NCBI RefSeq assembly: GCF_030419005.1
Contig: NZ_CP106951.1
Location: forward strand, 124,001-188,000
Length of the DNA stretch: 64,000 bases
Direction: 5' to 3'
Source: Eleftheria terrae
GTDB lineage: Bacteria; Pseudomonadota; Gammaproteobacteria; Burkholderiales; Burkholderiaceae_C
Numbering within the stretch: the stretch's first letter is position 1; each line of letters opens with the position of its first letter. A program made the position numbers and the translations under genes. Positions 51,050-61,000 of this stretch are shown here, in pieces. The notes under the pieces are model-generated. The model had not been told where the DNA came from. It did no database searches and worked only from the letters and a program-made list of their open reading frames with translations.

Positions 51050-53467
51050 ATGCAATTCCCAGAATCGTGGCTGCGCGAGTTCTGCAACCCGCCGCTGTCG
51101 ACCCAGCAGCTGGCCGACCTGCTCACGATGGCCGGCCTGGAGGTCGAGGAGCTGCGGCCGGTGGCGCCGCCGTTCAGCAAGATCGTGGTGGGGCAGGTGC
51201 TCGCGGTCGAGAAGCACCCGAATGCCGACCGGCTGAACGTCTGTCAGGTGGACGCCGGCACGGGCGCTCCCTTGAACATCGTCTGCGGCGCGCCCAATGT
51301 GCAGGCCGGCATCAAGGTGCCTTGTGCGCTGGTGGGCGCGGAGCTGCCTCCCGGCGAGGACGGCAAGCCCTTTGTCATCAAGCTCGGCAAGCTGCGGGGG
51401 GTGGAGAGCCAGGGCATGCTGTGCTCGGCGCGCGAGCTGAAGCTGTCTGAGGACCATGGCGGCCTGATGATCCTGCCCGAGGACACGCCGGTCGGCCGCG
51501 ACATCCGCGAGCAGCTGCGCCTGGACGACACGCTGTTCACGCTCAAGCTCACGCCCAACCTGGCTCACCACCTGAGCATCTACGGCATCGCCCGCGAGGT
51601 CTCGGCACTGACCGGTGCGCCGCTGAAGCCGGTGTCCTTCCCGCCGGTGGCCCCCGCGCATGATGCCCGGCTGCCGGTGAAGGTGGAGGCCGCCGACCTG
51701 TGCGGCCGCTTCTCCGGCCGGGTGATCCGCAACGTCAACACCCGGGTGCAGACGCCGGCATGGATGGTGGAGCGGCTGGAGCGCTGTGGGCAGCGCCCGG
51801 TGTCGCCACTGGTCGACATCTCCAACTACGTGATGTTCGAGTACGGCCGGCCGTCCCACATCTTCGACCTCGACAAGATCCACGGCGGCCTGACGGTGCG
51901 CTGGGGCCGCGCCGGCGAGCAGCTGAAGCTGCTCAATGGCAACACCATCGAGGTGGACGGGCAGGTCGGCGTGATCGCCGACGAGCAGGCGGTGGAATCG
52001 TTGGCCGGCATCATGGGGGGCGACGCCACCGCGGTGTCGGACGACACCCGCAATATCTATGTCGAAGCCGCCTTCTGGTGGCCGCAGGCCGTGGCGGGTC
52101 GCTCACGCCGCTACAACTTCTCGACCGACGCCGGCCATCGTTTCGAGCGCGGTGTCGATCCTGCGCAGACGGTGGAGCACATCGAGCGCATCTCGGCACT
52201 GGTGTTGGAGATCTGCGGCGGCGAGGCCGGCCCGATGGACGACCAGGTGCTGGGCCTGCCCGAGCGCAAGCCGGTGTCGCTGCGGGTGGCGCGCGCCGCC
52301 AAGGTCATCGGCATGCCGGTGAGCCAGCAGCAGTGCGCCGAGGTCTTCCGCCGCCTGGGCCTGCCCTTCGAGGAGGCGCCGGGCGTGCTGACCGTGACGC
52401 CGCCGAGCTGGCGCTTCGACCTGCAGATCGAGGAAGACCTGATCGAGGAAGTGATCCGGGTGGTGGGCTATCCGCAGCTGCCCGACACGCCGCCGCTCGG
52501 TCCGGTGGTGCCCAAGGCACTGCCCGAAGCGCGCCGCAGCCTGCATGCATTGCGCCACGCCCTGGCTGCGCTGGACTACCAGGAGACGGTGAACTTCAGC
52601 TTCGTCGAGGAAGCTTGGGAGCGTGACTTCGCCGGCAACGAGCAGCCGCTCAAGCTGCTGAACCCGATTGCCAGCGCGCTGAGCGTGATGCGTTCATCGC
52701 TGATCGGCAGTTTGGTGCAGGTGCTGCGCTTCAACCTGGCCCGCAAGGCCGCCCGCGTGCGCGTCTTCGAGGTGGGCCGCGTTTTCCTGCGCGATGCCGA
52801 GGTGGTGGACAGCGACACGACGGTGGGCGGCCTGCGCCAGCCGATGCGGGTGAGCGGCCTGGCCTTCGGGCCCGCGAACGAGCTGCAGTGGGGGCAGGGC
52901 GAGCGTCTGGTTGACTTCTTCGATGTGAAGGGCGACCTGGAGGAGCTGCTGGCGCCGGTGCAGGTCCGCTTCGAGCCGGCTGTGCATCCGGCCTTGCACC
53001 CCGGGCGCTCGGCGCGGCTGGTGCTGGGCGAGCGGGTGGTGGGGCATGTCGGTGAATTGCATCCGCGCTGGCGGCAGCGCTACGAGCTGCCGCATGCGCC
53101 GGTGGTGTTCGAGATCGATGCCGAGGCGCTGCAGCAGCGCCCGGTGCCGAGCTACCGGCCGATATCGCGGCAGCAGGCGGTGCAGCGTGACATCGCGGCC
53201 GTCGTGGCCGACTCGGTCAGCCACGAGGCGCTGATGGCCGCCGTCCATGCGGCGCCCACCGGCGGACTGGTGCGCGAGGCGCGGCTGTTCGACATCTACA
53301 AGCCGAAGGCGGCAGTGGCCGACATCGGCCCCGATGAACGCAGCGTGGCGGTGCGCCTGGAACTGCAGGACGAGGACACGACGCTGACCGACGAACGCAT
53401 CGACGCGGCGGTGCGCGCCGTGGTCGAGACCCTGGGTGCCCGCGTGGGCGCCCGCTTGCGCGGCTAG
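51050..53467 (+). CDS. pheT: Phenylalanine-tRNA ligase beta subunit
   Basis: An 805-residue beta subunit. The N-terminal B1/OB (tRNA-binding) domain is at residues about 38-150 ([27 protein letters not shown]). The B3/B4 editing domain is central, with the class II-like core in the second half ([24 protein letters not shown]). The FDX-ACB anticodon-binding domain is at the C-terminus ([20 protein letters not shown] ... [27 protein letters not shown]). Editing of mischarged tyrosine is expected. It is followed after 17 nt by ihfA in the standard pheST-ihfA order. Confidence 0.98.
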   Translation: MQFPESWLREFCNPPLSTQQLADLLTMAGLEVEELRPVAPPFSKIVVGQVLAVEKHPNADRLNVCQVDAGTGAPLNIVCGAPNVQAGIKVPCALVGAELPPGEDGKPFVIKLGKLRGVESQGMLCSARELKLSEDHGGLMILPEDTPVGRDIREQLRLDDTLFTLKLTPNLAHHLSIYGIAREVSALTGAPLKPVSFPPVAPAHDARLPVKVEAADLCGRFSGRVIRNVNTRVQTPAWMVERLERCGQRPVSPLVDISNYVMFEYGRPSHIFDLDKIHGGLTVRWGRAGEQLKLLNGNTIEVDGQVGVIADEQAVESLAGIMGGDATAVSDDTRNIYVEAAFWWPQAVAGRSRRYNFSTDAGHRFERGVDPAQTVEHIERISALVLEICGGEAGPMDDQVLGLPERKPVSLRVARAAKVIGMPVSQQQCAEVFRRLGLPFEEAPGVLTVTPPSWRFDLQIEEDLIEEVIRVVGYPQLPDTPPLGPVVPKALPEARRSLHALRHALAALDYQETVNFSFVEEAWERDFAGNEQPLKLLNPIASALSVMRSSLIGSLVQVLRFNLARKAARVRVFEVGRVFLRDAEVVDSDTTVGGLRQPMRVSGLAFGPANELQWGQGERLVDFFDVKGDLEELLAPVQVRFEPAVHPALHPGRSARLVLGERVVGHVGELHPRWRQRYELPHAPVVFEIDAEALQQRPVPSYRPISRQQAVQRDIAAVVADSVSHEALMAAVHAAPTGGLVREARLFDIYKPKAAVADIGPDERSVAVRLELQDEDTTLTDERIDAAVRAVVETLGARVGARLRG

Positions 53468-53484
53468 GCCGAACGAAGGACGCC

Positions 53485-53826
53485 ATGGAACGCCCCATCT
53501 CTCCGTCGATCGAAACGCCCACGCTCACGAAGGCCGAGCTGGCGGACCTGTTGTTCGAGCGGCTCGGGCTGAACAAGCGCGAGTCGAAGGACATGGTCGA
53601 GGCCTTCTTCGAAATCATCCACGAGAGCCTGGTCGAAGGCGAAGATGTGAAGCTGTCCGGCTACGGCAACTTCCAGATCCGCCGCAAGGCCCCCCGCCCG
53701 GGACGCAACCCGCGCACCGGCGAGGCCATCCCCATCAAGGCACGCAATGTCGTGACCTTCCACGCCAGCCATAAGTTGAAGGGCGTCGTGCAAGGAGACA
53801 TACCGGCTGGGGAGGAGTTCGAGTAA
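53485..53826 (+). CDS. ihfA: Integration host factor alpha subunit
   Basis: A 113-residue DNA-bending protein of the HU/IHF family. The N-terminal helices read [50 protein letters not shown]. The flexible DNA arm has the conserved proline motif [18 protein letters not shown] with the intercalating Pro. The C-terminal end is [11 protein letters not shown]. About ten extra N-terminal residues precede the family start. It forms a dimer with IhfB, assisting recombination and sigma-54 activation, both relevant to the prophage and to puuD here. ACGAAGGA lies upstream. Confidence 0.96.
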   Translation: MERPISPSIETPTLTKAELADLLFERLGLNKRESKDMVEAFFEIIHESLVEGEDVKLSGYGNFQIRRKAPRPGRNPRTGEAIPIKARNVVTFHASHKLKGVVQGDIPAGEEFE

Positions 53827-53859
53827 AGTCTAAAGTTGTCTCCGATCTCATTGATTTCA

Positions 53860-54330
53860 ATGGAGAAAGCGCTCCCCGCCATTCCCGCCAAACGCTACTT
53901 CACCATTGGTGAGGTCAGCGAGTTGTGCGGCGTGAAGCCCTATGTGCTGCGCTACTGGGAGCAGGAGTTCACGCAACTCAAGCCCATGAAGCGGCGTGGC
54001 AACCGGCGCTATTACCAGCACCATGAAGTGCTGCTGATCCGGCGCATCCGGGAGCTGCTGTACGAGCAGGGCTTCACCATCAGCGGGGCGCGCAACCGCC
54101 TCGCCGAGATGGGCCAGCATGCCAAGGCTGAGCCGGCCGTGCCGCTGGTGGTGGAAGCTGCGGCCGAGTCGCCGCCGACCGAACTGGCCGGCGTGGAAGT
54201 CATCGAGGTGACTGCGATGGCGGACACCGCGGTCGAGCTCGCGGAGGTTGCGGCTGAGCCGGCAGCGCCCTACAGCATCAGCCAAGTTCGCCAGGAATTG
54301 CTTTCGATCAGAATGCTCTTGGCAATATGA
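53860..54330 (+). CDS. MerR-family transcriptional regulator
   Basis: A 156-residue regulator following ihfA, an arrangement conserved in proteobacteria. The N-terminal MerR helix-turn-helix is clear: KRYFTIGEVSELCGVKPYVLRYWEQEFTQLKPMKRRGNRRYYQHHEVLLIRRIRELLYEQGFTISGARN. The C-terminal part is an acidic, Ala/Glu/Val-rich linker with a short helix, without a metal-binding Cys set, so it is not a metal sensor. ATG 53860 is chosen; a TTG at 53836 in frame lacks a good ribosome binding site. The 3' end contains the tRNA-Pro promoter. Confidence 0.9.
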   Translation: MEKALPAIPAKRYFTIGEVSELCGVKPYVLRYWEQEFTQLKPMKRRGNRRYYQHHEVLLIRRIRELLYEQGFTISGARNRLAEMGQHAKAEPAVPLVVEAAAESPPTELAGVEVIEVTAMADTAVELAEVAAEPAAPYSISQVRQELLSIRMLLAI

Positions 54331-54348
54331 GAAAAGTTAGCCTATAAT
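54319..54348 (+). promoter_or_regulatory. Strong sigma-70 promoter of tRNA-Pro inside the merR 3' end
   Basis: TTGGCA (54319-54324) and TATAAT (54343-54348) are separated by 18 nt. The -35 lies within the last codons of the MerR gene. Predicted start at about 54355 is just ahead of the tRNA at 54361. Confidence 0.85.
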
Positions 54349-54360
54349 CTGAGGCTTCGT

Positions 54361-54437
54361 CGGGGTGTAGCGCAGCCTGGTAGCGCACTTGCATGGGGTG
54401 CAAGGGGTCGCGAGTTCGAATCCCGCCACCCCGACCA
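54361..54437 (+). tRNA. tRNA-Pro (anticodon GGG)
   Basis: A 77-nt tRNA with acceptor CGGGGTG pairing CACCCCG, encoded CCA, D-arm GTAGCGCAGCCTGGTAGCGC and T-arm with GTTCGAATC. The anticodon stem CTTGC/GCAAG closes the loop ATGGGGT, giving anticodon GGG (codons CCC/CCU). A strong promoter lies just upstream and an 11-bp hairpin downstream. tRNA genes commonly serve as integration sites, and a gene-poor region follows. Confidence 0.97.
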
Positions 54438-54514
54438 TTAATATCGATTTCGTCTTGTCCTCTCCAGTCCACTGGAGAACAAGAACTACCAGCGAAATCA
54501 AGCGTCAAGAAGAC

Positions 54515-54542
54515 AGCCCGCCGCGGGAAATCGCGGCGGGCT
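54515..54542 (+). terminator. Strong hairpin after tRNA-Pro
   Basis: Perfect 11-bp stem AGCCCGCCGCG / CGCGGCGGGCT, loop GGAAAT, followed by GTTCTGTTT. A likely terminator for the tRNA transcript, although the U-run is interrupted. Confidence 0.75.
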
Positions 54543-55892
54543 GTTCTGTTTGGTGCCGATGTTCGGAGCGAAGCAGTGACACAGCGCGTGGGCCGGGGTG
54601 ACCCTGCAATGGGGAGCTGCTGGACATCGACGCGCGGGCCACGGGTAGGGATCGAGAAGAGTGCCGCTGCCAGAATGGGGCGCTGCCGGACGCGACTGCC
54701 GGGTGGCCGAACTTGCCGGTTGGAGGGTTGCGGCGGTGTGGCACCCATACGCCAAGCGCAGGAAGAAGCTGGCTGATCGCCACCGTCTTGACGCGCGTCG
54801 AAGGCGCTTCGGCAGGGCCACAGACGGCACCGGCCGCCTTCGACCCTCACTGCCGGCCGCGGCAACGCTGTCCTGGCTGGCTACCTTGCCATGGACAGCC
54901 AGGGGCCGACGTCACCGTCAGCCAAGCCGTCAATGCAGTGGTGCCCCGGCGTCGGGCGCCGGCATCGGCGGCTGGGACAGGGTCTTGCCCCAGCAGAACG
55001 CAGAACGCTGGGCATCGAGAAGTTGCCGGAGCTGCTTGTCGGACCTGCTTGTCGGACCTGAGTGGGTCATCTCCGCATCAACGACTGGCGGATGGCCGTC
55101 CCACCGCGCCCGAGCCCACTGCGCCGCGAGGCTCCACGGCCAGCGAATGCGCAAGCGGAACCACACCTTCAGACACACCGTCCCCCCGTATGGGTGGCTG
55201 GCCGCATGCGAGGTCGCTCCTACACTTGCGCCCACAAGAACTTGCAGGGCCGGCGCACGAAGAGGTGCCTCTCGCACGGCCTTGTGAGAACGAGGGGGGA
55301 GCCATGACCGACGACGACCACCGCGCGCATCCGTGCGCCGATACCGCGCACCTGCGTGCTGGCGGCAACCACGTGCCTTCGAAGCACAGGCACATTCAGG
55401 CGGTCCGGCGGTGGCGCGCTGCACGATGACGCGGCCGCGCATCCTGGGTGCCGACCGGCAGCATGCGCGGCTCGGCTGGGCGCCGCCAGCCGCATGGCGG
55501 GACGCATGCCTGCGCGCGACCAAGGGCTGCGCGCGTGACGGCGGTACACGGTCGATCTCCTCAGCAAGCCGGCGAACACCGGCCTCGAAGCACCGCAGCG
55601 CAAGACGCGCTGCGAATTGCCCGCCACGCGGAAGGTCGCCCGCGGTGCGCTTCACCGGGTACCCCTGGGGCGCGGGGCGCGACGAGACAGCAGCGACAAC
55701 GCCTTCTACGAGGCGCGTGCCGACGTGCTCGCTTCAACCTCCGCACGGATTTCGCCGCTTGCCGAGCGATGGTCCGTGCTGCGGTCGAGCAGCCATGGCG
55801 GCGATGCGCCGCCGATCCGAACACGCCTGGCTGCTTTCAGCCGCGGCATTGATCCTTCTTGATATCCAGAACACGCCAGCAAGCCGAACCCT
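54543..55892. other. 1.35-kb region without a convincing gene
   Basis: Many overlapping frames exist on both strands but none shows a domain, signal peptide or consistent codon use; only a 41-codon frame at 55304 has a good ribosome binding site. A tandem duplication of CTGCTTGTCGGAC (13 bp) lies at 55032-55057. The region may be a remnant of an integrated element at tRNA-Pro or decayed coding DNA. Confidence 0.5.
55304..55429 (+). CDS. Possible small protein of unknown function
   Basis: A 41-residue frame, MTDDDHRAHPCADTAHLRAG at its start and a basic end (AVRRWRAAR), with a strong Shine-Dalgarno (GAGGGGGGAG) 4 nt before the ATG. It is rich in His and Asp. No family is recognised; it may be a chance frame in GC-rich DNA. 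Confidence 0.25.
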   Translation: MTDDDHRAHPCADTAHLRAGGNHVPSKHRHIQAVRRWRAAR

Positions 55893-56420
55893 ATGAAGAA
55901 GTTTCTCAAATCCTTCCTCTCTTTCGCGATCGTCTCGTCTTTTGCCATGGCCGCCGGTGCAGCGCCGTCGGATGCCAAGACGGTCCTTGATGCTGCCGTG
56001 TGCAAGCCACCTTACTCGCTCGATTCGTCCCTCAAGTTCTATGAGTCCGCGGAGCGGATGGCGAAGCGGGAGCTGGTGGACTTCATCGCGGTCTACAAGC
56101 TCAAGAATCCGATCACCAGCAAAGACGGCCTGAAGACCCAGGCATTGGTGGTCGCGAACAACTCCTACGGGATCTTGCTCGATGGCTCGCAGGCGGAAGC
56201 TTTGGCCGCCCGTTTTCAGCTGAAGCCGGAGCGCAGGAGCGTGCTGCGGGCAGCCATCATCAAGGGGTACTCGCGTGCGCTCGCCGACGCTGAGCAACCG
56301 TCCCCGGAAACGGGCGTGGTCTCCCTCGCGGTTCGCGAAATCCACAGCTTCCCGGGGAAAACGATGCTGATTTGCGAGATGCTCACCCACTCCGAGATCA
56401 AGGCGCTGCAGTCGTACTGA
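55893..56420 (+). CDS. Secreted protein of unknown function
   Basis: A 175-residue protein with a clear signal peptide (MKKFLKSFLSFAIVSSFAMAAGA). The mature part is helical: AKTVLDAAVCKPPYSLDSSLKFYESAERMAKRELVDF, then VVANNSYGILLDGSQAEALAARFQLKP, and a C-terminal strand region with ICEMLTHSEIKALQSY. Two cysteines could form a disulfide. No family is recognised. It lies 63 nt upstream of an equally unknown gene in the same direction. The GC content is lower than that of the neighbouring housekeeping genes, suggesting possible acquisition. Confidence 0.65.
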   Translation: MKKFLKSFLSFAIVSSFAMAAGAAPSDAKTVLDAAVCKPPYSLDSSLKFYESAERMAKRELVDFIAVYKLKNPITSKDGLKTQALVVANNSYGILLDGSQAEALAARFQLKPERRSVLRAAIIKGYSRALADAEQPSPETGVVSLAVREIHSFPGKTMLICEMLTHSEIKALQSY

Positions 56421-56483
56421 ACAGTGCGAATCCGACCGGAAGCACGGTCGGTGACCCAGGTGGTTTTACAAGGAAGCTCAAGG

Positions 56484-56924
56484 ATGGCGGATATTCGTGC
56501 TCTTGCTGTGGACCTGCAAGAGGAAATCAGGGACTTCCAGGAGCAAGGCGCGGCATTCCTTGCCGTGTCGCAGGAGTCCGCTCCGGCGGATATTGTTGAG
56601 CGCATCAATTCATTCGTCCGGCAACTGAAGCAGGATGAGAAATCGCTCTCCGAGGACGTAGTGATCTCCCTCGGTGTCTTGCTTGGCGAGCAGTATGTCC
56701 GTCGTTTCCAGTGGCATTGGGGTGAAGTGATTTTTGATGGGGACGAGGAGAACAGTCAGACCTGCGTTCTCTCGCCCAACAATGGGGTGGCCATCAACCC
56801 GATCTGGTGGGTCAACAACGTCGTCTCGACCGAAAGGCCGACCAACTTCCTGTTGAACTTCAATATGGTGGCGGACGGGCGGCTGCCGAACGCACAGGCC
56901 AACGAGGCACTTGGTTTTCATTGA
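56484..56924 (+). CDS. Uncharacterised cytoplasmic protein, DUF3806-like
   Basis: A 146-residue protein without signal or membrane segments. The N-half is a coiled helix (RALAVDLQEEIRDFQEQGAAF ... INSFVRQLKQDEKSLSED). The C-half (VVISLGVLLGEQYVRRFQWHWGEVIFDGDEENSQTCVLSPNNGVAINPIWWVNNV) resembles the DUF3806 domain, which has GxxxGE(x)n and a WxxV pattern. AGGAAGCTCAAGG precedes the ATG at 56484. It may be partnered with the secreted upstream protein; effector-immunity pairs look like this, but there is no proof. Confidence 0.55.
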   Translation: MADIRALAVDLQEEIRDFQEQGAAFLAVSQESAPADIVERINSFVRQLKQDEKSLSEDVVISLGVLLGEQYVRRFQWHWGEVIFDGDEENSQTCVLSPNNGVAINPIWWVNNVVSTERPTNFLLNFNMVADGRLPNAQANEALGFH

Positions 56925-58041
56925 AGAGGCGGCGGGCGCTGCACATCGTCTTGAACGATCGGCTGGCCATGGCACGGGCCATGGTGTCTGCCTCGCGCCT
57001 TTTCGGGAGCCGCGCCGGCCGGCAGCAGCACGGCTGGGTTGCAGCAGCACAAGGGACGGCGAGGCCGGAGGGCCCTCGCGTGGCAGGCGCTGAGGGGCAG
57101 GTTCAGGATGCATCTGCCACGGCGCTCGTGGCGCAGCCCCATCACCGCGGGTCGCCGATCCAGGGGCATGGCACCCCATACCGGGTGCATGACCGAGGCG
57201 GGGCCCGCGACGTCGGTCCTGCGCCGTCGAGTGGACGCTGCAGCCCTTGCTGCGCTGAGCCGGGGCAGTCCGCTCGCCGCTACGCACGGCACCGCAAGTG
57301 AGTCGCCTGCGAGGGGCGCGGCATCGTCAGCTTGCTGGTGCATGACCGAAGGCGGGGCCCGCGACGCCGGCCCTGCGCCGTCGAGTGGACGCTGCAGCCC
57401 TTGCAGCGCTGAGCCGGGACAGCCGCGCTCGCCGCTACGCGAGGCACCGCAAGTGAGTCGCCTGCGAGGGGCGCGGCATCGTCGGCTTGCTGGTGCATGA
57501 CCGAGGGCGGGGCCCGCGACGTCGGTCATGCACCGTCGAGTGGACGCTGCAGCCCTTGCAGCGCTGAGCCGGGGCAGTCCGCTCGCCGCTACGCAAGGCA
57601 CCGCGAGTGAGTCGCCTGCGCGGAGCGCAGCATCTTCGGCCCGCTGCGGTGCGTGGTCCGGCGGGATGCGGCCCACGAGTGGCATGCCGGCTCTAGGCGC
57701 TGGGCGGGCGGGTGCGCACCGCAAGGTGGGGCGGGGCCTTCGCCCGCAGCCGTCGCGGCGGCGGTCGTGAGTGTGCAGGCCCTGGACCCGATGCCGGGCT
57801 CATCGGCCGGCTGCATATGCGACAGCGTGCCCTCGATGTCGGCGCTGCGCGCTGACGATGTTCTTGCCCGCCGGTGCAAGACGGCGCGCCTCCGGCCTGC
57901 CGGAAGGCGCGCCGTCCGCTGTGCCCCTGGCACGCAAGCGGCTTGATCCACTCGCGCTGGCTGGCCGGTGGCGGAAGCATGCGGGACACCGTCGGCGGTC
58001 CAACCGCAGGCTGCCGGTGCCCGGCGATTGTGGCCGGGCCC
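56925..58041. other. 1.1-kb non-coding region carrying a tandem repeat array
   Basis: No gene can be supported. Long minus-strand frames cross it but change reading frame between the repeat copies. The repeats at 57187-57650 and the 28-bp duplication at 58042 are the only structures seen. Confidence 0.5.
57187..57650. repeat. Three tandem copies of a roughly 154-bp repeat
   Basis: Copies begin at about 57187, 57340 and 57495 with GCATGACCGA-(A/G)GGCGGGGCCCGCGAC. Internal anchors such as GTGGACGCTGCAGCCCTTG (57231, 57385, 57540) and GAGTCGCCTGCG (57300, 57455, 57609) give a period of 154-155. Copies differ by substitutions and 1-nt indels. The period is not a multiple of three, so a repeat protein is unlikely. 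Confidence 0.85.
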
Positions 58042-58097
58042 GGTGGCCCGGCCTGTTCCGGCCTCAGTGGGTGGCCCGGCCTGTTCCAGCCTCAGCG
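58042..58097. repeat. 28-bp tandem duplication at the 3' end of the S8 protease gene
   Basis: Unit GGTGGCCCGGCCTGTTCCGG plus 8 more bases (GCCTCAGTG-like) at 58042-58069 is repeated at 58070-58097 with two differences, then GGTGGCC again. The second copy spans the stop codon (58092-58094) of the protease on the minus strand. Confidence 0.75.
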
Positions 58098-61000
58098 GGT
58101 GGCCACCGGCACTGCCTTGCGGCCTGCGCCGCTCACCGTGCGGGCTGCCGCGCTCGCGGTGTCGATCGACAGCAGGGTGCTCCCCACCACCGCGCCGCGC
58201 CCGTCCTTGAACAACACGGCGCCCAGGTAGCGGCGCCCGGTGCTGGTGGACCAGCCAAGGCCGACCGATGCCGTGCCGCCGATGGCGATCTTCGACGGGC
58301 CGGCCGCGCGCAGCGTGCCTTCGCCGGTGCTGGGCGCGACCACCCAGCTCGACAACGTGAAGCGCGAGCTGTCGCCCTGCACCGCATAGCCGAGCACGCA
58401 GGCGCGGTACTGGCCCGCCGCCGGTTCGCTCAGGGTGACTTCCTCGTCAGAGCTGCTGCTGCCGCTGCTGCCCACCAGCTGGTCGCCCTGGTAGACCTGC
58501 AGGTCGAGGTCGTCCGCGCCCGCGCCCGAGGTGTCGCTGTCGAACAGCGCGAAGCGGGCATAACGGGTGGCCGCCGGCACCGACACCGGGAAGCACTGCG
58601 TGGCCTTGTGCGTCACCTGGCCGGCCTGGCGCTGGGCCGGCACCAGCCCGAGCGGCGTCACCTGCAGGGCGCCGTCATAGCCGGTGCCCACGGTGAAGAC
58701 CTTGGTGCCGGAGGGCCGCGTGTCCTCGATCAGCGCAGGTGCGCTGAGGGTCAGGGCCTGGGCGACCAGCGGACTGCGCACCTGGTGGCTGCCATCGCTC
58801 CAGGTCAGCGAGCCGAAACGCCAGTCGCCGATCGGTGCGCCGCTGCGGGTGAGCTGCACCGTGAAGCTGGCGCTTTGCTGCGGGGCCAGGCTCAGCGTGG
58901 CCGGCTCCACCTTCACCTCGAAGCCCGGCAGGTTGGCGCTGGCCACATAGGTGGCATGCGCGCCGCCGAGGTTCTTCACGGTGCGCCGCAAGGTGATGCG
59001 GCCGACCACCTCCGCCGCGATGGAGGGCAGGTTCAGGTCGTAGGCTGCGATCGCGCCATGCGTGGCGCATTGCGGGGAGGTGGCATCGAGCGCACCGACG
59101 CCGCACAGGAAGCGCACATAGTCCGTCGTGCCCGCGTCATACACGAGGGTGGTGGCCGCAGCGGCATTCGGGTTGACGTGGCCGGCGCCGTAGCCCCAGA
59201 CGTCGGCGTCGCGGCTGCCGTCCGGCAGTTTCACGGCCTGTGCCGAGGTGAGCAGCGCCGACTTCAGGGCGGCCGGCGACCAGTCCGGATGCAACTGCTT
59301 CAGCAGGGCCGCGATGCCGGCGATGTGCGGGCTTGCCATGGAGGTGCCGGACAGGAAGTCCGACGCGGGCGGCGGCGTCAGCGTGCCGTTGGCGATGGCG
59401 TCGCGCTCGGCTGCGGTGGCCGGCTTGTAGGTGTGGCCGGCCAGCACGTTGACGCCTGGCGCGGCGATGTCCGGCTTCAGCAGGTTGGCATTGCCCAGGT
59501 TGGGCCCGCGCGAGGAGAAGTCGGCCATCACCGGTGCCACCACGCCCGGGGCCTGCCGGCTGGCGCCCAGCGCCGCAGTGGCGCCCTGGGCGGCGGCATA
59601 GCTGCGCACCGCGGCGCGCACGCTGTCGGCCAGGTGCACGGTGGGCACGTAGTGAGCGTCGTCGATCTGGTCACCCGGGTCGACGTTGAGCAGCACCATG
59701 CCGAGGCCGCCGGCGCGCTTGACTTCCTGGCTCTTCTCCACCCGGGCATTGCTGCCGCGGTCGCAGACCACCACCTTGCCGGCTGCCTTCGCCGGGTCGA
59801 GGCTGCCCAGCACGCACAGCCGCGCGTCGGTGTTGCTGTCGTCGAAGGGAGGCTTGAGGGCCACCGCGGTCGACAGGACCAGCGCATGCGCGCTCAGGCC
59901 GTTCGAGCGCGAGGGGCCGGTATGGCTGCTGCCATTGCCCAGGTTCAGCGTGGCCACCGTCAGCCGGTCATGCGTCGACGCGGCGACCGTGGTCAGCCAG
60001 GGGCTGATGTGGGCCACCGTGTTGGCCGGCCCGTCATTGCCGGCGGCGGCTGCCACGAAGATGCCGGCGGCCGAGGCGTTGAAGAAGGCCACTTCGACCG
60101 GATCAAGGAAGCTGGTGCGGGAGCCGCTGATCGAGAAGTTGATGACATCCACGCCGTCGGCCACCGCCTTGTCGATGGCCGCCACGCTGTCGCCGTTCCA
60201 GCAGTTGTTGTCGACTTCCAGGGTGGACGGGTCGTGCCAGGTCCAGCAGACCTTGTACGCGGCGATGCGCGCGCGCGGTGCCATGCCGGCGATGGTGCCG
60301 CCGAAGGCGCCGTTGATGACCGTGTCGACGCCCGCATTGCCGCCGGCGGTGGAGGCGACGTGGCTGCCGTGTCCGTCCTGGTCGCGTGGCGACACCCAGT
60401 CGCTCCAGTGCAACTGGCGTCCGGTCGACAGGAAGGCCTGGTTGAAGTACTGCGCGCCGATCAGCTTGTGGTTGCAGTGCGCGGTGGTGAAGCCGGGACC
60501 GCTCTGGCAGCGGCCTTTCCAGCGGGCCGGCGGCGGGCCGTAGGCCACGCTGCCCTGGCTGTTGGACGCCACCGGCTTGCCGGTGCCGTCGACCTTGTCG
60601 GAGAAGGACAGGTTCTCGGGCCACACGCCGCTGTCGACGACGCCGATGATGATGTCCTCACCCTTGACGGCCCGTGCCGCCGCATCGGTGCGCGACCACA
60701 GGCCGCCGGGCGTGCTCAGGCCCAGGAAGGCCGGCGTGCGGCTGGTGTCCAGCGAGCGCGGCGTGTCGGCCGTCACCGCCACGACGCCCGGGGTGCCGCG
60801 CAGCTTCTGTGCCTCGGCATCCGTCATCAGGGCCGAGAAGCCATTGAAGGCCACGTTGTAGCGGTGCAGCACGCGCGCCTGGGCCACCGCGGCGAGTGCC
60901 TGGTTGCGCCGGGCATCGAGATAGCCGATGTAGGCGCGGACGCTGCTGGCGTCGATGTTGAAGCGGCTGCCCGGCGCTGGGCGGGTGGCGCTGTAGCCAC

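Noticed and set aside
54930..55655. Minus-strand 241-codon frame in the region after tRNA-Pro
   Set aside because: Arg/Ala-rich low-complexity product without signal, domain or ribosome binding site; typical chance frame in GC-rich DNA.
56918..57724. Long minus-strand frame over the repeats (268 codons) as a repeat protein
   Set aside because: Repeats have a period of 154-155 nt and the encoded repeat motif changes frame in the middle copy; there is no start signal.
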